Virus record (IMG/VR): IMGVR_UViG_3300024289_000045
Coordinates: 1-49,625 of that record
Direction: 5' to 3' (one strand)
DNA length: 49,625 nucleotides
From: a virus
Position numbers and translations under genes: made by a program. The notes under the pieces are model-generated. The model was given only the letters and a program-made list of their open reading frames with translations, made no database searches and was not told the origin of the DNA. Shown here one piece after another: positions 5,969 through 13,504 of the stretch (positions are counted from its first letter, which is position 1; every line of letters begins with the position of its first letter).

Positions 5969-6173
5969 TTTTGAAAAGTGGGTTTTACCTAGATCAAACT
6001 GGACAATGTATGTTATCCATGTTTGTTCTAGGAAAATGCCAGAACAAATCTGGATTGAAAGATGCGGAAAAGACAGGAAATTAATGTTTGCACAAGGTGG
6101 TGCAGGAAAAAGAGGTGACATATTAACGGAACAGAAATTGCGGAGTATGGGCTACACACTATTAAAAAAATAG
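5958..6173 (+). CDS. Hypothetical protein, zero-frame part of a possible -1 frameshift product
   Basis: The 71-residue product starts within the end of the previous gene and ends KK-TAG directly after a run of seven A. A second open frame, shifted by -1, runs on from that point (6170-6370). A normal product and a frameshifted product of about 137 residues may both be made. The family is not recognised; the segment QIWIERCGKDRKLMFAQGGAGK is strand-rich. Confidence 0.55.
   Translation: MKTNFEKWVLPRSNWTMYVIHVCSRKMPEQIWIERCGKDRKLMFAQGGAGKRGDILTEQKLRSMGYTLLKK
6164..6170 (+). promoter_or_regulatory. Slippery heptamer A_AAA_AAA before a TAG stop
   Basis: In the zero frame the bases read TTA AAA AAA TAG, a classical -1 slippery site immediately before a stop. 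Slippage by -1 yields ATA GCG GTT and a further 66 codons. A sequencing or real one-base deletion in the homopolymer would look the same. Confidence 0.5.
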
Positions 6174-6370
6174 CGGTTGTAGTAGTTAATGAACACGGAG
6201 AAGTTTTTTCAAAAAAAGATAATACTCAGTTTAGCATTGACAAAAACAAGGCATTCGTATTTCATTGTTTAAATGAGGTTCATGCCGATATTGTTGTAGA
6301 AAAAACAAAGGAGCATACAGGACTTCAAAATTTGCAATGGAGGGCATATGACGAGACAGGCGAAAGCTAA
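6170..6370 (+). CDS. -1 frame continuation ORF without its own usual start codon
   Basis: This frame is open for 66 codons (VVVVNEHGEVFSKKDNTQF ... AYDETGES) and is coding-like, yet has no ATG or GTG near its start and only a late TTG. The simplest reading is that it is translated by -1 frameshifting from the gene at 5958. Alternatives are a single indel that split one gene, or a rare ATT start. Its end overlaps the next gene by 23 nt, as is normal here. Confidence 0.5.
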   Translation: MAVVVVNEHGEVFSKKDNTQFSIDKNKAFVFHCLNEVHADIVVEKTKEHTGLQNLQWRAYDETGES

Positions 6371-6533
6371 AAAGACAGCAATAAAAATAGCTAAAGTTAT
6401 GGCTCGACAACTAGGAAGAAAGATAAAAAACATAAGTTTTGACGATGCTGACACTATTCGTGAAGATTATTTTTCTATTTTTGGAACAGATAGATTGACA
6501 CGAAGATATGATTTGGTAAGTATTGTAGCTTGA
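6348..6533 (+). CDS. Hypothetical basic protein, 61 aa
   Basis: GGAGGG precedes the ATG within the upstream frame. The N-terminal half is strongly basic (RQAKAKKTAIKIAKVMARQLGRKIK), suggesting nucleic acid binding; the rest is neutral. Function unknown. Confidence 0.58.
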   Translation: MTRQAKAKKTAIKIAKVMARQLGRKIKNISFDDADTIREDYFSIFGTDRLTRRYDLVSIVA

Positions 6534-6563
6534 ATTTTTAACACAAACCCAAAGGAGAGAATG

Positions 6564-6992
6564 ATGGAAAGTTTTAAGAAGATTATGCCAGTTAGCCTTT
6601 TGCTTTGTTCTTTTTACATTATGGGAAGCACATTTTATATTGTGTATCAAAATGCACGATATAACTTTATGGCAAGCATTTATAGTGCAGAATCTAGGAT
6701 TTTGCGTGACGAACTAAATGAAGTTAGATACAAGCCAGATTATGAAAGTGGTTATCGTGATGCAGTAATTAAAATGGGTACTCCAACAAGCCCAGGAGCC
6801 TATACCGATGGATTTACTGCTGCTGCAAAGATTTATCAAAACTCTAGTTATGCAGAAGGATATCACAACGCAATCAAGCAGTTTGGGTATAACGAAATTC
6901 CAAATGCTAATACTAAATTGCCACTAGATAATATAAAAACATCTTCTATTAAAACAGAGGATGTTCCTGTGAGGTTGGCTGAAGAAAAGTAA
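6564..6992 (+). CDS. Membrane-anchored protein, 142 aa
   Basis: Two ATGs are adjacent (6561, 6564); the second has better spacing to AGGAG. One N-terminal membrane helix (VSLLLCSFYIMGSTFYIVY) is followed by a periplasmic-type domain with two related segments, ESGYRDAVIKMGTP and AEGYHNAIKQFGYN. The gene is closed by a strong terminator at 7009. Function unknown. Confidence 0.62.
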   Translation: MESFKKIMPVSLLLCSFYIMGSTFYIVYQNARYNFMASIYSAESRILRDELNEVRYKPDYESGYRDAVIKMGTPTSPGAYTDGFTAAAKIYQNSSYAEGYHNAIKQFGYNEIPNANTKLPLDNIKTSSIKTEDVPVRLAEEK

Positions 6993-7008
6993 AATATAAA
7001 GTTAATTA

Positions 7009-7033
7009 ATGCCCCTTAATTGGGGCATTTTTT
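7009..7033 (+). terminator. Rho-independent terminator
   Basis: ATGCCCC (7009-7015) and GGGGCAT (7022-7028) form a 7-bp stem with loop TTAATT, followed by six T. It ends the 5641-6992 gene run and shields it from the minus-strand gene, whose stop overlaps the T run. Confidence 0.88.
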
Positions 7034-7655
7034 AATTATGGAACATCAATGGAAAATTAATAAAATGTATGTTAGTTTTATTTTCTTTTATAATTTTTGT
7101 TATGTATGAAAAGTCTGCTCCATATCCAAAAGATTTCCATTCAGTATTATTTACTAATTCCCTTTTTAAAAAATAACAACATAAATCAATAGTTCCATTT
7201 TTTGGAATTGGTTTTGTGGATTTTAATATTTTGTATAAATAAGGATCATTTTTTATTCTATGTATGCATTCAGATATAACTACATTGCACTCTTTTGTTA
7301 AAAATATATTATTCAATAAGTTTAATATTTTTGGATTATAGTAATTATCTTCATTTGTAAAACCAAGTATGTCACAATCTGTTTTAAGTGCATATTCTCT
7401 TCTATATTCATGGCCCCAATGATTTAATCTTTCATTAGACTCAAAACATTTTATTTTTTCCGATAAAAGTTCCAGTTCATAATATTTTTTTCTAATTTTT
7501 TCATCTGTTATTTTTCCATCATGAACTATATTTAATTTCCAATTTTCATAAGATTGAGATAAAAATGAATAAACTAAACAGTATAATTTATTGATTCTAT
7601 TTGGTTCATCGTTTAAATATGAAGCTACTGAAAAACCAAAACTTAAATTTGACAT
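7032..7655 (-). CDS. GT-A family glycosyltransferase
   Basis: The 207-residue protein matches family 2 glycosyltransferases: an N-terminal strand (LSFGFSVASYLNDEPNRINKLYCLVYSFLSQSYENWKLNIVHDG), then EYALKTDCDILGFTNEDNYYNPK with an acidic NED in place of DxD. It likely transfers a sugar from a nucleotide sugar. The ATG at 7655 has AAGGA at good spacing; an ATG two codons earlier overlaps it. It is divergent from the glycosyltransferase at 7682, only 26 nt away, and the pair is more AT-rich than its surroundings, suggesting an inserted cassette. Confidence 0.75.
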   Translation of the reverse strand: MSNLSFGFSVASYLNDEPNRINKLYCLVYSFLSQSYENWKLNIVHDGKITDEKIRKKYYELELLSEKIKCFESNERLNHWGHEYRREYALKTDCDILGFTNEDNYYNPKILNLLNNIFLTKECNVVISECIHRIKNDPYLYKILKSTKPIPKNGTIDLCCYFLKRELVNNTEWKSFGYGADFSYITKIIKENKTNIHFINFPLMFHN

Positions 7656-7681
7656 ATGCATCCTTGTTTTTTGGAATGTGA

Positions 7682-8341
7682 ATGATAAATCATTTTATCG
7701 AAACTAGATTTAATTTAAAGTATTCTTTTATAAAATATAAGAAGCATTTAAATGAAAATTGGTTAAATTATAGATTAGAATTATTTAATAAATTCTGCGC
7801 CCCATCAGTTTTAGGACAAAAAAACAAAAACTTTTTTTGGATGATTAAATGTGATTCAGAAACACCAAATGAAATCTTAAACAAAATAAAAATAGATGAT
7901 AGAATACATATTTATTTTAATAAAGATGAAAATTTAAATATAAGAAAAGAAATTTCTAATTTAAACCATCCATTTGTTTTCTCTAGATTTGACAGCGATG
8001 ATATTTATAGAAATGATTTTACAGAAGAAATAAAAAATAATTCTTCAGTATATGAAGACGAATATCTTATAGATATAAATTATTCATCTTTTGATTTATC
8101 AAAAAATTTATTTTGTCAAAAAAATATTTATCCTTCTCACTTTGTAAGTATAAAAACAAATAATATTGAAAAAGACATTTATGAAGATAAACATGTTAAT
8201 TATTCAAGTAAATATAAAATATTTAAAATAAAAGAAAATTTAGCACTAGAATTAATACATGGAAAAAATATATCTAATAAATTTAATGAAAATGCAAAAA
8301 AAATAGATATAAATTTATCTGATTATAATATACTGCTGTAA
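7682..8341 (+). CDS. Putative rhamnosyltransferase-like glycosyltransferase
   Basis: The start (FIETRFNLKYSF), the segment CAPSVLGQKNKNFFWMIKCDSETP and the acidic motif FSRFDSDDIYRNDF fit the putative rhamnosyltransferase family (PF11316) of GT-A enzymes; DSDD would bind the metal-nucleotide. It is 219 residues and soluble. It is paired head-to-head with the GT at 7032, and both may decorate the same glycan. Confidence 0.7.
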   Translation: MINHFIETRFNLKYSFIKYKKHLNENWLNYRLELFNKFCAPSVLGQKNKNFFWMIKCDSETPNEILNKIKIDDRIHIYFNKDENLNIRKEISNLNHPFVFSRFDSDDIYRNDFTEEIKNNSSVYEDEYLIDINYSSFDLSKNLFCQKNIYPSHFVSIKTNNIEKDIYEDKHVNYSSKYKIFKIKENLALELIHGKNISNKFNENAKKIDINLSDYNILL

Positions 8342-8359
8342 ATAATTACTGACAATTGG

Positions 8360-8369
8360 CGAATAAATA
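8360..8369 (+). promoter_or_regulatory. CGAATAAATA element, candidate late promoter
   Basis: A perfect copy of the recurrent 10-mer in the gap after the glycosyltransferase and 23 nt before the ATG at 8393. It is truly intergenic, which supports promoter function. Confidence 0.5.
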
Positions 8370-8392
8370 TTAAGCAACAAAAGGAGTTTATT

Positions 8393-8782
8393 ATGAAGAT
8401 AGAAATGGATGGCGAAAAGTATCTTCTTTTTGCAAGTGAAAATGTGAAGCGTGTTTTTTTAAGCAATAAGGTAGCCATATTTGATTTAGTAAAACTTTAT
8501 AAAAATAAACCTTTTACTAAAACTGGCACATGTACAATTGTTAATGTTGGGAATACAAATGTCAGTATTTTAAATATAAAAGCTTTAGATTTTGAAACTC
8601 AGGAAAACATTAATTGTTTTGTGTTACATTGCGTAGGAAATTATAAAGAATTAACGCCAGTAGCAGCTAATAAATGGTCAGTAACTCTTTATTGTGGACA
8701 TAAAGCGATTATTGATGAAACAGTTGATTCGATTGATAAAGATCATAAAGTTCATTGTTTTTTATGTGAGAAGAAAAATTAG
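8393..8782 (+). CDS. Zinc-finger protein with C-terminal CGH...CxxC
   Basis: AAGGAG precedes the start. The 129-residue protein ends in a probable zinc site (YCGHKAIID ... VHCFLC). The product at 16698 has the same C-terminal layout (ECGHTFLMD ... FCPTC), so the two form a small family with divergent N-terminal parts. Function unknown. Confidence 0.6.
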   Translation: MKIEMDGEKYLLFASENVKRVFLSNKVAIFDLVKLYKNKPFTKTGTCTIVNVGNTNVSILNIKALDFETQENINCFVLHCVGNYKELTPVAANKWSVTLYCGHKAIIDETVDSIDKDHKVHCFLCEKKN

Positions 8783-8791
8783 GAATGAGCT

Positions 8792-9004
8792 ATGTCAGAA
8801 CTAATTATTGAGGAATTAAAAAAAAGAATTCAAGAACTTGAAGAAAAGAATAAAAAGCTGCGTAAAGCATGTCAAAGAGCGTTTGACTTCGTTGATGACG
8901 AAGACAACAATAAAATAGTAGTTAAAATGCCTTTCTCATTTGGTCTGCATTGTGATTTAGCCGAAGCTTTAGATATTCGTGACCTAAAAAATTTGAAGGA
9001 TTAA
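8792..9004 (+). CDS. Small coiled-coil protein
   Basis: The N-terminal third is a clear heptad coiled coil (IIEELKKRIQELEEKNKKLR) and the rest is acidic. Such proteins often oligomerise or act as adaptors. It lies 9 nt after the previous stop, in one operon with 8393-11704. Function unknown. Confidence 0.6.
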   Translation: MSELIIEELKKRIQELEEKNKKLRKACQRAFDFVDDEDNNKIVVKMPFSFGLHCDLAEALDIRDLKNLKD

Positions 9005-9005
9005 T

Positions 9006-9167
9006 ATGGAAAAGGAAATGATAAATTTAATTTTTGCGATGTATCAGTTGTCTGGTGGGAATAATGGAGAATTGTTTGCGAAGCTAACAGTAGAAGAACA
9101 AACTGTTTTAAGGTCTATCGTTTTTTCAAAGTTATTTTTTAATACAGAGATAAAAAATGGCAATTAA
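9006..9167 (+). CDS. Hypothetical protein, 53 aa
   Basis: This small ORF starts 1 nt after the previous stop, with GAAGGA upstream, and overlaps the next gene by 11 nt. The product (MEKEMINLIFAMYQLSGG ...) looks helical and soluble. The fit between neighbours supports it. Confidence 0.55.
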   Translation: MEKEMINLIFAMYQLSGGNNGELFAKLTVEEQTVLRSIVFSKLFFNTEIKNGN

Positions 9168-9519
9168 AAGAAACTGCTTCTGCTGCAATAAAAAACTCAA
9201 AGGTTTATATACTAATATAGAAGATCCTCCGTATGACGCTGTATCTTTTTCATCAGATGGAAAATATGGAAGTTCTATATTTGATCCATATGAAGAAAAT
9301 GCACGAATAGAAATTTATATATGCGATGAATGTCTTAAAAAGAAAGCGAAGCTTTCTTATTATTATGAACTAGAACAAAAAATAGAGATTAAAAATATTC
9401 AGTCTTTTGACAAGAAACTAAAACAGGATGAAGCTATTATTAAAGAAAGAACTAAAAAGTTAATAGCTGCCGTAAAGAAATTTAAGAGGATGAAGAAAAA
9501 TGACAAGAGAAGAAGCTGA
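9157..9519 (+). CDS. Zinc-binding protein, 120 aa
   Basis: Two Cys pairs (CFCC at about 7-10, CDEC at about 58-61) are spaced as in a treble-clef or ribbon site. A long Lys-rich helix follows (KKLKQDEAIIKERTKKLIAAVKKFKRMKK), which could bind nucleic acid. It overlaps both neighbours. Function unknown. Confidence 0.6.
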   Translation: MAIKRNCFCCNKKLKGLYTNIEDPPYDAVSFSSDGKYGSSIFDPYEENARIEIYICDECLKKKAKLSYYYELEQKIEIKNIQSFDKKLKQDEAIIKERTKKLIAAVKKFKRMKKNDKRRS

Positions 9520-9766
9520 AATTTATTGCGAAGAAATTGGAGCAAACCCTTTGTATGCAAATGGTTATGACGATTGTATAATTGGAGTTGGAAGAATATT
9601 TCATGATTATAAAATAATCTATGACACTAATAAGATTTTACATAAAATGGTAGAAGAACAAGGCATGACAACTGAAGAAGCTATAGAGTTTTACGAATAT
9701 AATATGGTTGGTGCATACATGGGCGAAGGCACTCCTATATTTTTGGAAAATCATAATGAACAATGA
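9500..9766 (+). CDS. Hypothetical phage protein, 88 aa
   Basis: The pattern NPLYANGYDDCIIGVGRIFHD ... YDTNKILHKMVEEQGMTTEEAIEFYEYNMVGAYMGEGTPIF is a small acidic protein type I recall from many phages, without known function. AAGAGGATG lies upstream. Confidence 0.62.
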   Translation: MTREEAEIYCEEIGANPLYANGYDDCIIGVGRIFHDYKIIYDTNKILHKMVEEQGMTTEEAIEFYEYNMVGAYMGEGTPIFLENHNEQ

Positions 9767-9932
9767 GCAGTTAAACAAAATAAAAGAAACATGGAAACCA
9801 AAAGTAGATAAGCATTATGGAGAATGCTATTTGGCAAATGCAAGATGTGCAATACATTTTCTTTTACTAGAAATAGAAAGGCTAAAAAATGACATTGCCA
9901 CAAGAAAGAACAAGGAGTGTGATACAAACTAG
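9756..9932 (+). CDS. Hypothetical protein, 58 aa
   Basis: The frame opens earlier, at 9708, but the ATG at 9756 overlaps the previous stop by 11 nt, the usual spacing here, and is preferred. The product is helical (NEQLNKIKETWKPKVD ... CAIHFLLLEIERLKNDI). Function unknown. Confidence 0.5.
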   Translation: MNNEQLNKIKETWKPKVDKHYGECYLANARCAIHFLLLEIERLKNDIATRKNKECDTN

Positions 9933-10176
9933 AGATTTTTTAATAGATTTAATTAATCCCAAAAAAACGCCAAAAGTTCCAAAATACATAAGACTTTCAG
10001 CAAAAAGACTTTTAAGACATTTTCCTTGGGATTATCATTTAAAACAAATATCTAAAAAAAATCCTGATGTATTCGGTGACATAAATGACATATTTACTTT
10101 TTCTATTACTAATAATTTTAAGTTTTCTAACGATAAAAAGTATAAGAAAAAATCAAAAAATACTAAAAATCTTTGA
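9889..10176 (+). CDS. BPSL0761-like family protein
   Basis: The N-terminus MTLPQERTRSVIQTRDFLIDL, then PKKTPKVPKYIRLSAKRLLRHFPWDYHL, matches the small BPSL0761-type family found in bacteria and phages; its role is unknown. The C-terminal third is Lys-rich and not conserved as far as I can judge. It overlaps both neighbours by over 40 nt, an unusually long overlap with the following membrane protein. Confidence 0.6.
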   Translation: MTLPQERTRSVIQTRDFLIDLINPKKTPKVPKYIRLSAKRLLRHFPWDYHLKQISKKNPDVFGDINDIFTFSITNNFKFSNDKKYKKKSKNTKNL

Positions 10177-10270
10177 AGAAGAGGCGAATAAGATTATAGA
10201 TGAAAAGTGCGGTTTAGAAATATTAAAAGTTATTTGTTCAATAGAAAATAAAATACGGAAAATAAAATGA
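10085..10270 (+). CDS. Small membrane protein, 61 aa
   Basis: A single N-terminal membrane helix (YLLFLLLIILSFLTI) is followed by a basic, helical cytoplasmic-type tail. It overlaps the BPSL0761-like gene by 92 nt in another frame. The next gene starts in its stop (ATGA). The start may be later, but the helix looks real. Confidence 0.5.
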   Translation: MTYLLFLLLIILSFLTIKSIRKNQKILKIFEEEANKIIDEKCGLEILKVICSIENKIRKIK

Positions 10271-10464
10271 CAGATGAAGAAAAAATTAAATTAGTTATAG
10301 AAACAAGAGATGTTTTTGGAGATCCAAGAAGATTGTGTTTGCTTCTTGTTGATGAGATTAAAAATCTAAGATTAGAACTGGAAAAAGCAAAAGCATATGA
10401 CTACAGATCCTATGCACCGAATGTTTGGACGCAAGCAGGAGAAAAATATGTTTTCCTGCAATAA
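10267..10464 (+). CDS. Hypothetical protein, 65 aa
   Basis: ATGA overlap with the previous gene. The product has KLVIETRDVFGDPRRLCLLLVDEIKNLRLELEKAK, a helix pair that may dimerise. Function unknown. Confidence 0.55.
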   Translation: MTDEEKIKLVIETRDVFGDPRRLCLLLVDEIKNLRLELEKAKAYDYRSYAPNVWTQAGEKYVFLQ

Positions 10465-10726
10465 AAAAGATGGCAATGGATTTAAAATTGGTTTTAAGAA
10501 TGGATATACTTTGTCAGTAAGATTTGGAGTAAGAAACTACTGCGAAAATTTAGGCAAAGAAGATAAGAAATTTTTAAAATCAAGTGATGCAGAAATAGCC
10601 ATTATTGATCCAGCAGGAAAGCTAATGCAATTAAATGATCAAGATGCAATATTGGCAAATCAATCAGCAGAAGATTTAGTAGAAACGCTTTTTAAATATT
10701 TTATGATGAAAAATGAAACCTATTAA
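10448..10726 (+). CDS. Hypothetical protein, 92 aa
   Basis: The frame opens at 10397, but the ATG at 10448 has GGAG six bases upstream and a short overlap with the previous gene, so it is preferred. The product is beta-rich (FKIGFKNGYTLSVRFGVRNYCE) and resembles small phage proteins that begin with NGF.I.F.NG.T.SV.FG; their role is unknown. Confidence 0.6.
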   Translation: MFSCNKKDGNGFKIGFKNGYTLSVRFGVRNYCENLGKEDKKFLKSSDAEIAIIDPAGKLMQLNDQDAILANQSAEDLVETLFKYFMMKNETY

Positions 10727-10958
10727 TGTTTTTTTATTAGTGATTTTAGCATTGGTTGGAAGTTATTATAAACAATATATTTATCACAAGGAAATTGGTG
10801 AAAAATTAATGAATAACCTTTATGAGATGGAACAAAGAGTTATACCAGACGAATCTATTAATGATGTTCCTGCTTATTCAGAAAAACAAATGATAAAGAT
10901 AAAAGTAATTCATGAGTGCCAACAACTTATTTATGAGGAGTTTAAGTTATGGAAGTAA
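10713..10958 (+). CDS. Membrane-anchored protein, 81 aa
   Basis: An N-terminal signal-anchor (INVFLLVILALVGSYY) precedes a polar helical domain. It overlaps both neighbours by 10-14 nt. Function unknown. Confidence 0.58.
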   Translation: MKPINVFLLVILALVGSYYKQYIYHKEIGEKLMNNLYEMEQRVIPDESINDVPAYSEKQMIKIKVIHECQQLIYEEFKLWK

Positions 10959-11110
10959 CAGAAGAATTTATTCAAGAGATTGAAAAAGACATGCAATCCA
11001 ATAATGGAAATTGGGTTTCTAATGAAAATGTTACCAAGCTTATTGCAGAAATAAGAAGATTGAAAGGGCTTATTAAGCCATGTTGTCAGAAAAAGAATTG
11101 CGTGAAATAG
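10949..11110 (+). CDS. Hypothetical protein, 53 aa
   Basis: GAGGAG lies upstream, in the end of the previous gene. The product is acidic at the start (MEVTEEFIQEIEKDMQ) and ends in a basic Cys-containing tail (PCCQKKNC). It overlaps the next gene by 31 nt. Function unknown. Confidence 0.52.
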   Translation: MEVTEEFIQEIEKDMQSNNGNWVSNENVTKLIAEIRRLKGLIKPCCQKKNCVK

Positions 11111-11403
11111 AAAATAGATTATACAGAGCAACTCCTGGTCCTTGGGTTTCTTCGTATTCTGAAAATGGAAAAACAAGCATATATTCAGAAAGTAAGGAGC
11201 GAGCATATTTTTATCATGGAGAATGGATTGCAGATGTATCTACGGAAGAAGACTTAAAATTTTTAGTTAATTCTATAGAAGATATACAAAAGCTTTTGAA
11301 AGAAGTTTATAGGCTAAAGACTATTTTGGATAAAAACATGTATAAAGAAATTGTTGAAGCATTTTGTCATAAATTAAGTGGAAAAACAGATGACAAAAAG
11401 TGA
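11080..11403 (+). CDS. Ead/Ea22-like protein
   Basis: The motif LREIENRLYRATPGPWVSSY near the start and DLKFLVNSIEDIQKLLKEV later match the Ead/Ea22-like family of phage accessory proteins. The family's biochemical role is unknown; in lambdoid phages it sits in early, non-essential regions. The 107-residue length is typical. Confidence 0.68.
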   Translation: MLSEKELREIENRLYRATPGPWVSSYSENGKTSIYSESKERAYFYHGEWIADVSTEEDLKFLVNSIEDIQKLLKEVYRLKTILDKNMYKEIVEAFCHKLSGKTDDKK

Positions 11404-11704
11404 GTTATTCAAAAGATTAAATGACATTCACATATCAAAAGTATATGTAATGTTTTCTTATGAAAATAAAGAAATATCAATAATAAGTAATGTAATTATC
11501 ATGCAAGATCAAAGTTATGTTGTTGATTGGGGCGATGATGTTTATAGTGATAAATCATACATAGTAGAACCGATATATAAATATGATTTTCAAAATTATG
11601 ATAGTGTAGATGGATTATTAACATGGGATGTATTAAAGAATAAAGTTATTATAAGTGGTGAAAAAAAGATTGTTACTCTAGAAAAATTTTCTGAAGAAGT
11701 ATAG
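11390..11704 (+). CDS. Hypothetical protein, 104 aa
   Basis: Start chosen at the ATG at 11390, which overlaps the previous stop by 14 nt; an ATG at 11378 is in frame. The product is strand-rich with conserved-looking acidic and aromatic residues (VVDWGDDVYSDKSYIVEPIYKYDF). It is the last gene before the first structured leader. Function unknown. Confidence 0.55.
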   Translation: MTKSELFKRLNDIHISKVYVMFSYENKEISIISNVIIMQDQSYVVDWGDDVYSDKSYIVEPIYKYDFQNYDSVDGLLTWDVLKNKVIISGEKKIVTLEKFSEEV

Positions 11705-11713
11705 TAAATATAT

Positions 11714-11784
11714 GGGCGGTAGTAGTTGATTCACTAGGCAGGGAAACTTCTACTAATTAGCCTTGTTGGCTAAACCGCCCACCA
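11714..11784 (+). ncRNA. Structured leader RNA, copy 1 (before the cytosine methyltransferase)
   Basis: A 7-bp outer stem GGGCGGT (11714-11720) / ACCGCCC (11774-11780) encloses two hairpins: AGTAG/CTACT (11721-11725, 11750-11754), whose loop holds GGGA at 11741, and TTAGCC/GGCTAA (11757-11762, 11768-11773) with loop TTGTT. ACCA follows the outer stem, so the end looks like a tRNA acceptor. The same fold with covarying stems occurs at 13728-13790. It ends 13 nt before the methyltransferase ATG, whose ribosome site is AAGGA. It is either a cis-acting leader or a processed RNA. Confidence 0.75.
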
Positions 11785-11797
11785 AACAAGGATTATC

Positions 11798-12706
11798 ATG
11801 GAAGAAACTTTAAAAGTTTATGATATGTTTGCTGGTATTGGTGGTTTTTCTCTGGCTTTTCAACAAGCTGGTAATTACGAAATAACAGCCAACGCAGAAA
11901 TAGACAAATATCCTAGCGAAGTATTAAAAAAGAATTTTCCATCTATACCAAACTTTGGCGATGTTACAAAAATAACATATCAATCAAATCAGTTTGATGT
12001 GATCGTGGGCGGATTTCCTTGCACAGACATTTCTATAGCAAGTAAAACAAAGGACGGTATTTATGGAAAAAGATCTATTCTCTGGAAAGAATTCTTTAGA
12101 GCAGTCACAGAAGTCAGACCAAAATATTGTGTCATTGAAAATGTCTTTATGCTCCTTAGAAGAGGGCTTAACACAATTCTCTCAGACCTTGCCAAAATCG
12201 GGTACGATGCGACTTATACGACCATTGATGCACAATTCTGCGGAACACCACAAAGAAGACGCAGAGTTTACATTCTCGGAGTCCGTGATGGAATCTCCGC
12301 CAACGCCGATATCTTCCAACTTGGAGAGCGTAGTACAACAGAATGTGAACGAAAAGTACAGTCTGTCAAAAAAAGCTTTAAGTGGTATTTTGAGCAGAGC
12401 GAAAAAAGGGAACAAGCCTTTGCCTACTTTACTCGCCAAAGAAGTGATCAATTTGATGAATGCGGAGTATCCTCCACATTAACTAAAAGAGATTATAAAT
12501 CTTTTACAGATTTAGTAGTGTCTAAAGGAAATATACGAAGAGTAACGCCAACAGAAAGACTTAGACTGATGGGTTTTCCCGATGATTGGCATTTAACTAA
12601 TGCCTCAGATACAGATAAGTATAAATATTGTGGAATGCATGTTCCTTCAGTTAAATATATTGCGGAATGCTTAAATAAATATCATAAGGAAACTATTAAG
12701 GATTGA
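11798..12706 (+). CDS. dcm: DNA (cytosine-5) methyltransferase
   Basis: The 302-residue enzyme shows the C5-methyltransferase motifs in order: I DMFAGIGGFSLAF (9-21), IV GGFPC (71-75, catalytic Cys75), VI ENV (114-116), VIII QRRRR (152-156), IX and X near RRVTPTERLRLMGFPDDW and the C-terminus. It transfers a methyl group from S-adenosylmethionine to cytosine, probably to protect phage DNA from host restriction. No partner endonuclease lies next to it. Expression may be controlled by the structured leader directly upstream. The gene reaches TGA 3 nt before the next ATG. Confidence 0.92.
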   Translation: MEETLKVYDMFAGIGGFSLAFQQAGNYEITANAEIDKYPSEVLKKNFPSIPNFGDVTKITYQSNQFDVIVGGFPCTDISIASKTKDGIYGKRSILWKEFFRAVTEVRPKYCVIENVFMLLRRGLNTILSDLAKIGYDATYTTIDAQFCGTPQRRRRVYILGVRDGISANADIFQLGERSTTECERKVQSVKKSFKWYFEQSEKREQAFAYFTRQRSDQFDECGVSSTLTKRDYKSFTDLVVSKGNIRRVTPTERLRLMGFPDDWHLTNASDTDKYKYCGMHVPSVKYIAECLNKYHKETIKD

Positions 12707-12708
12707 TC

Positions 12709-13344
12709 ATGTTTGATTTTGCAAAAGCAGCGCCAACTTTTAATGAACACATTAAAGGTCAATTATTTTGGCATGAAGATTTTTTAAGACATTTCTTGCC
12801 AGAAATTGCATCTGTATATATGGAACCAGATAGTGTGGTATATGATTTTGGGGCAAGTACAGGCAATGTTGGATTAGCATTAAGAGATAAAATAAAAGAA
12901 AGAAATATTGAGTTTTATGCTATTGAAAAATGTCAAGAAATGGAACCGTACTATATTGGTGATTATCAAAGTCTAATAATAGGCGACATGCTAGATATAT
13001 GTATAAGAGAGTTTTCTTTCGCAACAAGTATTTTAGCATTGTGCTTTATTCATCCAAGTAAAAGAACTGACTTTATAGAAAAACTTAAACACAAATGTAA
13101 GAATGGTGGAGCATTTTTAATTTTAGAAAAAATGATGCCTCATGGTGGCTATCTTGGTACTGCCTTAAATCGTATTACTTGGAGAAATAAATTAGAAAAT
13201 GGCGAGTCTCTTGAACAAGTTGTATACAAAGAACTTTCTCTCAGCGGTGTACAATATCCATTGTGCGAAAAAGAACTAGAAGGATTTAAACTTATTTGGG
13301 CGTATGGTGATTTTCGTTCTTATATTTGGACTAATGGCTTTTAA
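12709..13344 (+). CDS. Class I SAM-dependent methyltransferase
   Basis: The ATG at 12709 has AAGGA six bases upstream; a TTG at 12703 is less likely. Motif I is VVYDFGASTGNVGLAL (about 47-62), followed by FYAIEKCQEM and ILALCFIHPSKRTDFIEKLKHKCKNGGAFLILEKM. The layout is like the CmoA branch, enzymes acting on tRNA wobble uridine, but substrate is not provable from sequence. It is translationally close to the cytosine methyltransferase and shares its leader. Confidence 0.75.
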   Translation: MFDFAKAAPTFNEHIKGQLFWHEDFLRHFLPEIASVYMEPDSVVYDFGASTGNVGLALRDKIKERNIEFYAIEKCQEMEPYYIGDYQSLIIGDMLDICIREFSFATSILALCFIHPSKRTDFIEKLKHKCKNGGAFLILEKMMPHGGYLGTALNRITWRNKLENGESLEQVVYKELSLSGVQYPLCEKELEGFKLIWAYGDFRSYIWTNGF

Positions 13345-13367
13345 TATATGGCGTATTTATATACGCT

Positions 13368-13460
13368 ATGGAATATAGACCTTATATAGAACTGTTGATT
13401 TGGTATATAATTTATTTTTTAATTATGTACTCTATGGAAGAAGTTCTAAATGAAAAGTAG
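13368..13460 (+). CDS. Possible tiny membrane peptide, 30 aa
   Basis: The ORF encodes a largely hydrophobic peptide (YIELLIWYIIYFLIMY). It is preceded by a hairpin GCGTAT-TTAT-ATACGC (13352-13367) rather than a clear ribosome site. It fills the gap before a promoter-like element. Weakly supported. Confidence 0.3.
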   Translation: MEYRPYIELLIWYIIYFLIMYSMEEVLNEK

Positions 13461-13467
13461 TTATTGT

Positions 13468-13477
13468 CGAATAAACT
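13468..13477 (+). promoter_or_regulatory. CGAATAAACT element, candidate late promoter
   Basis: The recurrent CGAATAAA core lies in intergenic DNA 27 nt before the ATG at 13505, which has a strong AAGGAGG site. Confidence 0.45.
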
Positions 13478-13504
13478 AATATAACCCTAACTCAAGGAGG
13501 ATTT

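Noticed and set aside
11714-11784. The leader as an ordinary tRNA gene
   Set aside because: The acceptor-like stem and ACCA are present, but the T loop is not TTCRANY, there is no seven-base anticodon loop, and the inner hairpins do not form a cloverleaf.
12063-12482. 139-codon ORF inside the cytosine methyltransferase gene
   Set aside because: It is a shadow frame within a fully conserved methyltransferase and has no ribosome site; its product is not recognisable.
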